Shown here: in pieces, positions 60,924 through 64,000 of the stretch
Layout: each line of letters begins with the position of its first letter
Position numbering within the stretch: position 1 is the first letter of the stretch
Source: Stenotrophomonas maltophilia
Lineage (GTDB): Bacteria > Pseudomonadota > Gammaproteobacteria > Xanthomonadales > Xanthomonadaceae
DNA: 64,000 nucleotides
Direction: 5' to 3'
NCBI GenBank assembly: GCA_900113425.1
Contig: FOZF01000001.1
Span: 846,358-910,357, forward strand
The notes under the pieces: model-generated
What the model saw: only the letters and a program-made list of their open reading frames with translations
What the model was told of the DNA's origin: nothing
Databases searched by the model: none
Program-made: the position numbers and the translations under genes

Positions 60924-63092
60924 TCAACGCAGGTAATGCATCAGCACGCCCAGCAGGGCAATCAGGCCGATGATCATCGCGAAGGCGTAGTGATAGAGGA
61001 AACCGGATTGGGTACGACGCAGCACGCCGGCTGCGACATCCACAACACGTGCCGAGAGATTGACCACGCCGTCGACGATGTTGCTGTCGATCCAGCGCGA
61101 GACCCTGCCGAGCTTGACGCTGCCACCGGCAAAGCCATCGATCCACAGCTTGTCGAAGCCGTACTTGTTTTCCAGCACCGACACCAGCGGGGCGAAGGCC
61201 TTGCGCGCCTTGCCCGACAGGTCCGGCTTCCACAGGTAGAACAACGCGGCCAGCAGGAAGCCCGCCAGGGTCAGCCAGAACGGCGGCAGCATCATGCCGT
61301 GCAGCGCGAACGCCACCGGGCCATGGAATTCCTCGCCGAGGAAGGCCACGGTGTTCTTGGCCGGATCGTAGAAGTCGACGATGCCGGTGAAGAACGTGGT
61401 CGCCTGGCCCTTGATCGCCTCATGGGCGTGGTGGCCGGCCCAGTCGGTGCCGTGCAGCATCGGACCGATGCTGAAGAAGCCGATGGCGATCGACGGGATG
61501 GCCAGCAGGATCAGCGGCAGGGTGACCACCCACGGGGTCTCGTGCGGCTCGTGCGCGCCGTGGCCGTGGCCGTGACCGTGGTCGTCATGGTGGGCGTCGG
61601 CATGGTGCGCATCGGCGGCATGGTGATCGTCATGGCCGTGGCCATGGTCGTCATGCGCGTCGCGGAAGCGCTCCTTGCCATGGAAGGTCATGAACAGCAG
61701 GCGGAAGCTGTAGAAGCTGGTCACCAGCACGCCACCCAGCACCGCCCAGTAGCCATAGGTGGCCACCCAGCTGCCCTGGATATGGGCATGGATCTCGGCG
61801 GCCTCGATGATAGTGTCCTTCGAGTAGAAGCCGGAGAAGAACGGCGTACCGACCAGGGCCAGGGTACCGATCCACATGGTGATGAAGGTGATCGGCATGT
61901 ACCTGCGCAGGCCGCCCATCTTGCGCATGTCCTGCTCGTGGTGCATGGCGATGATGACCGAGCCGGCACCGAGGAACAGCAGCGCCTTGAAGAAGGCGTG
62001 GGTCATCAGGTGGAACACGGCGGCCGAGTAGGCCGAAACACCCAGCGCCACGGTCATGTAGCCCAGCTGCGACAGCGTCGAGTACGCGACCACGCGCTTG
62101 ATGTCGTTCTGCACGATACCGATCAGGCCGGTGAAGAAGGCCGTGGTGGCACCGATGAACAGGATGAAGTCCAGAGCGGTCTGCGACAGCTCGAACAGCG
62201 GCGACATGCGGGTGACCATGAAGATACCGGCGGTCACCATGGTCGCGGCGTGGATCAGCGCCGAGATCGGCGTCGGGCCTTCCATCGAATCCGGCAGCCA
62301 CACGTGCAGCGGGACCTGGGCCGACTTGCCCATGGCGCCGATGAACAGGCAGATGCAGATCAGGGTGGCGATCGACCAGATCACCGGCTCGTTCAGCAGC
62401 TGCATCCCGAACAGGGTGCCGTCCCAGATCTGCAGCTGGGCGCGCGGGTCGGCCAGCATGCTGGCCTGCGAGAACACCTCGGAGTAGTCCAGGGTGCCGA
62501 ACACCCACAGCACGCCGGCGATACCCAGCAGGAAGCCGAAGTCACCGACGCGGTTGACCAGGAACGCCTTCATGTTGGCGAAGATCGCGGTCGGGCGCTT
62601 GAACCAGAAGCCGATCAGCAGGTAGGACACCAGGCCCACCGCTTCCCAGCCGAAGAACAGCTGCAGGAAGTTGTTGCTCATCACCAGGGTGAGCATCGAG
62701 AAGGTGAACAGCGAGATGTAGCTGAAGAAGCGCTGGTAGCCCGGATCGCCCTGCATGTAGCCGATCGTGTAGATGTGGACCAGCAGCGACACGAAGGTCA
62801 CCACCACCATCATCATCGCGGTCAGCTTGTCGACCATGAAACCGACGTGGGCCGAGTACTGGCCGACTTCGAAGAAGGTGTAGACGTTCTGGTTGAACGG
62901 CTGCGCCCCGCCCCACAGCAGCTGGTAGAGCGTGTACATCGACAGGCCGCACGCAACCGCAACGCCGAGGATGGTGATGGTCTGCGCGCCGAAGCGCTTG
63001 ACCTGGCGACCGAACAGGCCGGCGATGATGCTGCCGAACAGCGGTGCAAGCACCACTGCGATCAACAGACTCTTGGAGAGAGTGATTTCCAT
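60924..63092 (-). CDS. nuoL: NADH-quinone oxidoreductase subunit L with His-rich loop
   Basis: 722 residues, longer than E. coli NuoL (613). Core KSAQVPLHVWLPDSMEGPTP near 254-273 and the C-terminal lateral helix are present. Between two late helices (about residues 478-519) there is a loop made almost only of His, Asp, Gly and Ala, unlike the rest of the protein. A metal-binding or buffering role is conceivable. Confidence 0.96.
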   Translation of the reverse strand: MEITLSKSLLIAVVLAPLFGSIIAGLFGRQVKRFGAQTITILGVAVACGLSMYTLYQLLWGGAQPFNQNVYTFFEVGQYSAHVGFMVDKLTAMMMVVVTFVSLLVHIYTIGYMQGDPGYQRFFSYISLFTFSMLTLVMSNNFLQLFFGWEAVGLVSYLLIGFWFKRPTAIFANMKAFLVNRVGDFGFLLGIAGVLWVFGTLDYSEVFSQASMLADPRAQLQIWDGTLFGMQLLNEPVIWSIATLICICLFIGAMGKSAQVPLHVWLPDSMEGPTPISALIHAATMVTAGIFMVTRMSPLFELSQTALDFILFIGATTAFFTGLIGIVQNDIKRVVAYSTLSQLGYMTVALGVSAYSAAVFHLMTHAFFKALLFLGAGSVIIAMHHEQDMRKMGGLRRYMPITFITMWIGTLALVGTPFFSGFYSKDTIIEAAEIHAHIQGSWVATYGYWAVLGGVLVTSFYSFRLLFMTFHGKERFRDAHDDHGHGHDDHHAADAHHADAHHDDHGHGHGHGAHEPHETPWVVTLPLILLAIPSIAIGFFSIGPMLHGTDWAGHHAHEAIKGQATTFFTGIVDFYDPAKNTVAFLGEEFHGPVAFALHGMMLPPFWLTLAGFLLAALFYLWKPDLSGKARKAFAPLVSVLENKYGFDKLWIDGFAGGSVKLGRVSRWIDSNIVDGVVNLSARVVDVAAGVLRRTQSGFLYHYAFAMIIGLIALLGVLMHYLR

Positions 63093-63099
63093 CTGTGGA

Positions 63100-63405
63100 T
63101 CAGCCCTTCAGCGAATCGACTTCGCCGACATTGATCGTGCGGCGGGTACGGAACAGGGTCACCAGGATCGCCAGGCCGATGGCGGCCTCGGCAGCGGCGA
63201 CGGTCAGGATGAAGAACACGAACAGCTGGCCGGATGGATCGCCCAGCTGGCGCGAGAATCCGACGAAGTTGATGTTCACCGACAGCAGCATCAACTCGAT
63301 GGACATCAGCAGCACGATGATGTTCTTGCGGTTGAGGAAGATGCCGGCAAGGCTGATGCAGAACAGCACCGCGCCCAGCGCCAGGATATGGCCCAGAGTG
63401 ATCAT
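63100..63405 (-). CDS. nuoK: NADH-quinone oxidoreductase subunit K
   Basis: 101 residues with three helices. [15 protein letters not shown] and [17 protein letters not shown] are typical. Start overlaps the nuoJ stop (ATGA). Only 7 bp from nuoL. Confidence 0.97.
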   Translation of the reverse strand: MITLGHILALGAVLFCISLAGIFLNRKNIIVLLMSIELMLLSVNINFVGFSRQLGDPSGQLFVFFILTVAAAEAAIGLAILVTLFRTRRTINVGEVDSLKG

Positions 63406-64000
63406 GCCTTGGTCTCCTCTTCGCCCGCCGCAGGCGTGCTGTTGCTGTGCACCACCGGCTGCTCGGCACTCATCTTGACCACGCGCAGGCGATCGTGCGC
63501 CTTGACCATGGTCTGCTGCGTCGGGTTCTGGGTCTTCAGGCCTTCGCGGCGACGCAGGGTCAGCATCACCGCGGCCACCACGGCCACGGTCAGGATGACG
63601 GCGGCGAACTCGAACGGCAGCAGGTACTCGGTGAACAGGCTGCGGGCCAGCCAGGTGACGTTGGACGTGTCAGCGGCCAGAGCGGCGGCATTGTCGGCCG
63701 GGAACGGGTTGACCGCCCTGCCCTTGACGCCGATCAGCATCAGCATCTGCACCAGCATCGCCACGGCGACGATCAGGCCGACCGGCAGGTAACGCACCCA
63801 GCCCTCGCGCAGGTTCGACGGATCGATGTCGAGCATCATCACCACGAACAGGAACAGCACCATCACCGCGCCGACGTAGACCAGCACCAGCGCCACACCG
63901 AGGAACTCGGCGCCCACCAGCAGCCACACGCAGGCAACGGAGAAGAAGGTCAGCACCAGGCACAGCACGGCGTGCACCGGGTTGCGCACGCTGATCACCG
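63402..64000 (-). CDS. nuoJ: NADH-quinone oxidoreductase subunit J (5' end beyond window)
   Basis: About 199 residues visible, with four of the five helices. It begins in the middle of helix 1 ([19 protein letters not shown]), so the true start lies just outside the window and the apparent GTG at 63998 is not the start. The C-terminal tail beyond the last helix is long and polar (about 55 residues). Confidence 0.93.
   Translation of the reverse strand, partial: VISVRNPVHAVLCLVLTFFSVACVWLLVGAEFLGVALVLVYVGAVMVLFLFVVMMLDIDPSNLREGWVRYLPVGLIVAVAMLVQMLMLIGVKGRAVNPFPADNAAALAADTSNVTWLARSLFTEYLLPFEFAAVILTVAVVAAVMLTLRRREGLKTQNPTQQTMVKAHDRLRVVKMSAEQPVVHSNSTPAAGEEETKA

Noticed and set aside
60936..63134. 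732-codon open frame opposite nuoL
   Set aside because: Antisense to a certain gene, with the same codon-bias origin. No start signal.

Overview
The window reads as a 64-kb piece of chromosome from a high-GC gammaproteobacterium of the Xanthomonadaceae, most likely Stenotrophomonas. The grounds are operon content and order (nnr-tsaE-amiC-mutL; thrS-infC-rpmI-rplT-pheS-pheT-ihfA-merR; rimP-nusA-infB-rbfA-truB-rpsO-pnp; nuoJ-N), protein style, and short palindromic intergenic repeats typical of that genus. The genus is an inference; no rRNA gene is present to confirm it.

Layout. 1-17.6 kb: a minus-strand nnr-tsaE-amiC-mutL operon, divergent queG and xseA, an M48 peptidase, a SUMF1-domain lipoprotein, rnd, a TonB-dependent receptor, tRNA-Ala(CGC), an SDR, an Ada-type O6-alkylguanine methyltransferase and an MDR oxidoreductase. 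18-24.3 kb: two identical tRNA-Phe genes, a lipocalin, an LEA14-like lipoprotein, an acyl-CoA dehydrogenase, an HNH endonuclease with a large composite palindrome in its promoter, and dxs. 24.4-28.9 kb: small stress-type or envelope proteins (two paralogs around a DUF3011 protein, DUF1653, DUF1328), a LysE exporter and an Asp/Glu racemase. 29.1-33.5 kb: a compact integrated element in the 3' end of tRNA-Pro(GGG), bounded by 48-bp direct repeats. 33.6-41.6 kb: the translation/IHF operon, with attenuator-like signals before thrS and pheS. 41.8-48 kb: an iron-uptake-type DUF3325/DUF3649/PepSY cluster, a GH18 protein, a serine hydrolase and a winged-helix/TPR membrane regulator. 48.1-57.8 kb: the pnp-to-rimP operon headed by two initiator tRNA genes. 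57.9 kb to the end: nuoN, M, L, K and the start-less nuoJ.

The least ordinary part is the tRNA-Pro element. Its integrase frame begins with the N-terminal quarter of an SRAP/HMCES (YedK) domain, including Cys2, fused in frame to a tyrosine-recombinase core that keeps all its catalytic residues. It also carries a probable ADP-ribosyltransferase-fold protein, a duplicated zinc-ribbon gene whose two copies share a leader hairpin with a compensatory base-pair change, two overlapping tiny genes, an Ntn-hydrolase-like protein, and 11-bp repeats at both ends that look like integrase arm sites.

The other strong signal is regulatory. The thrS leader encodes an eight-residue peptide with three consecutive Thr codons, followed by a Rho-independent terminator. 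The rplT-pheS spacer has mutually exclusive hairpins, and infC appears to start with ATC.
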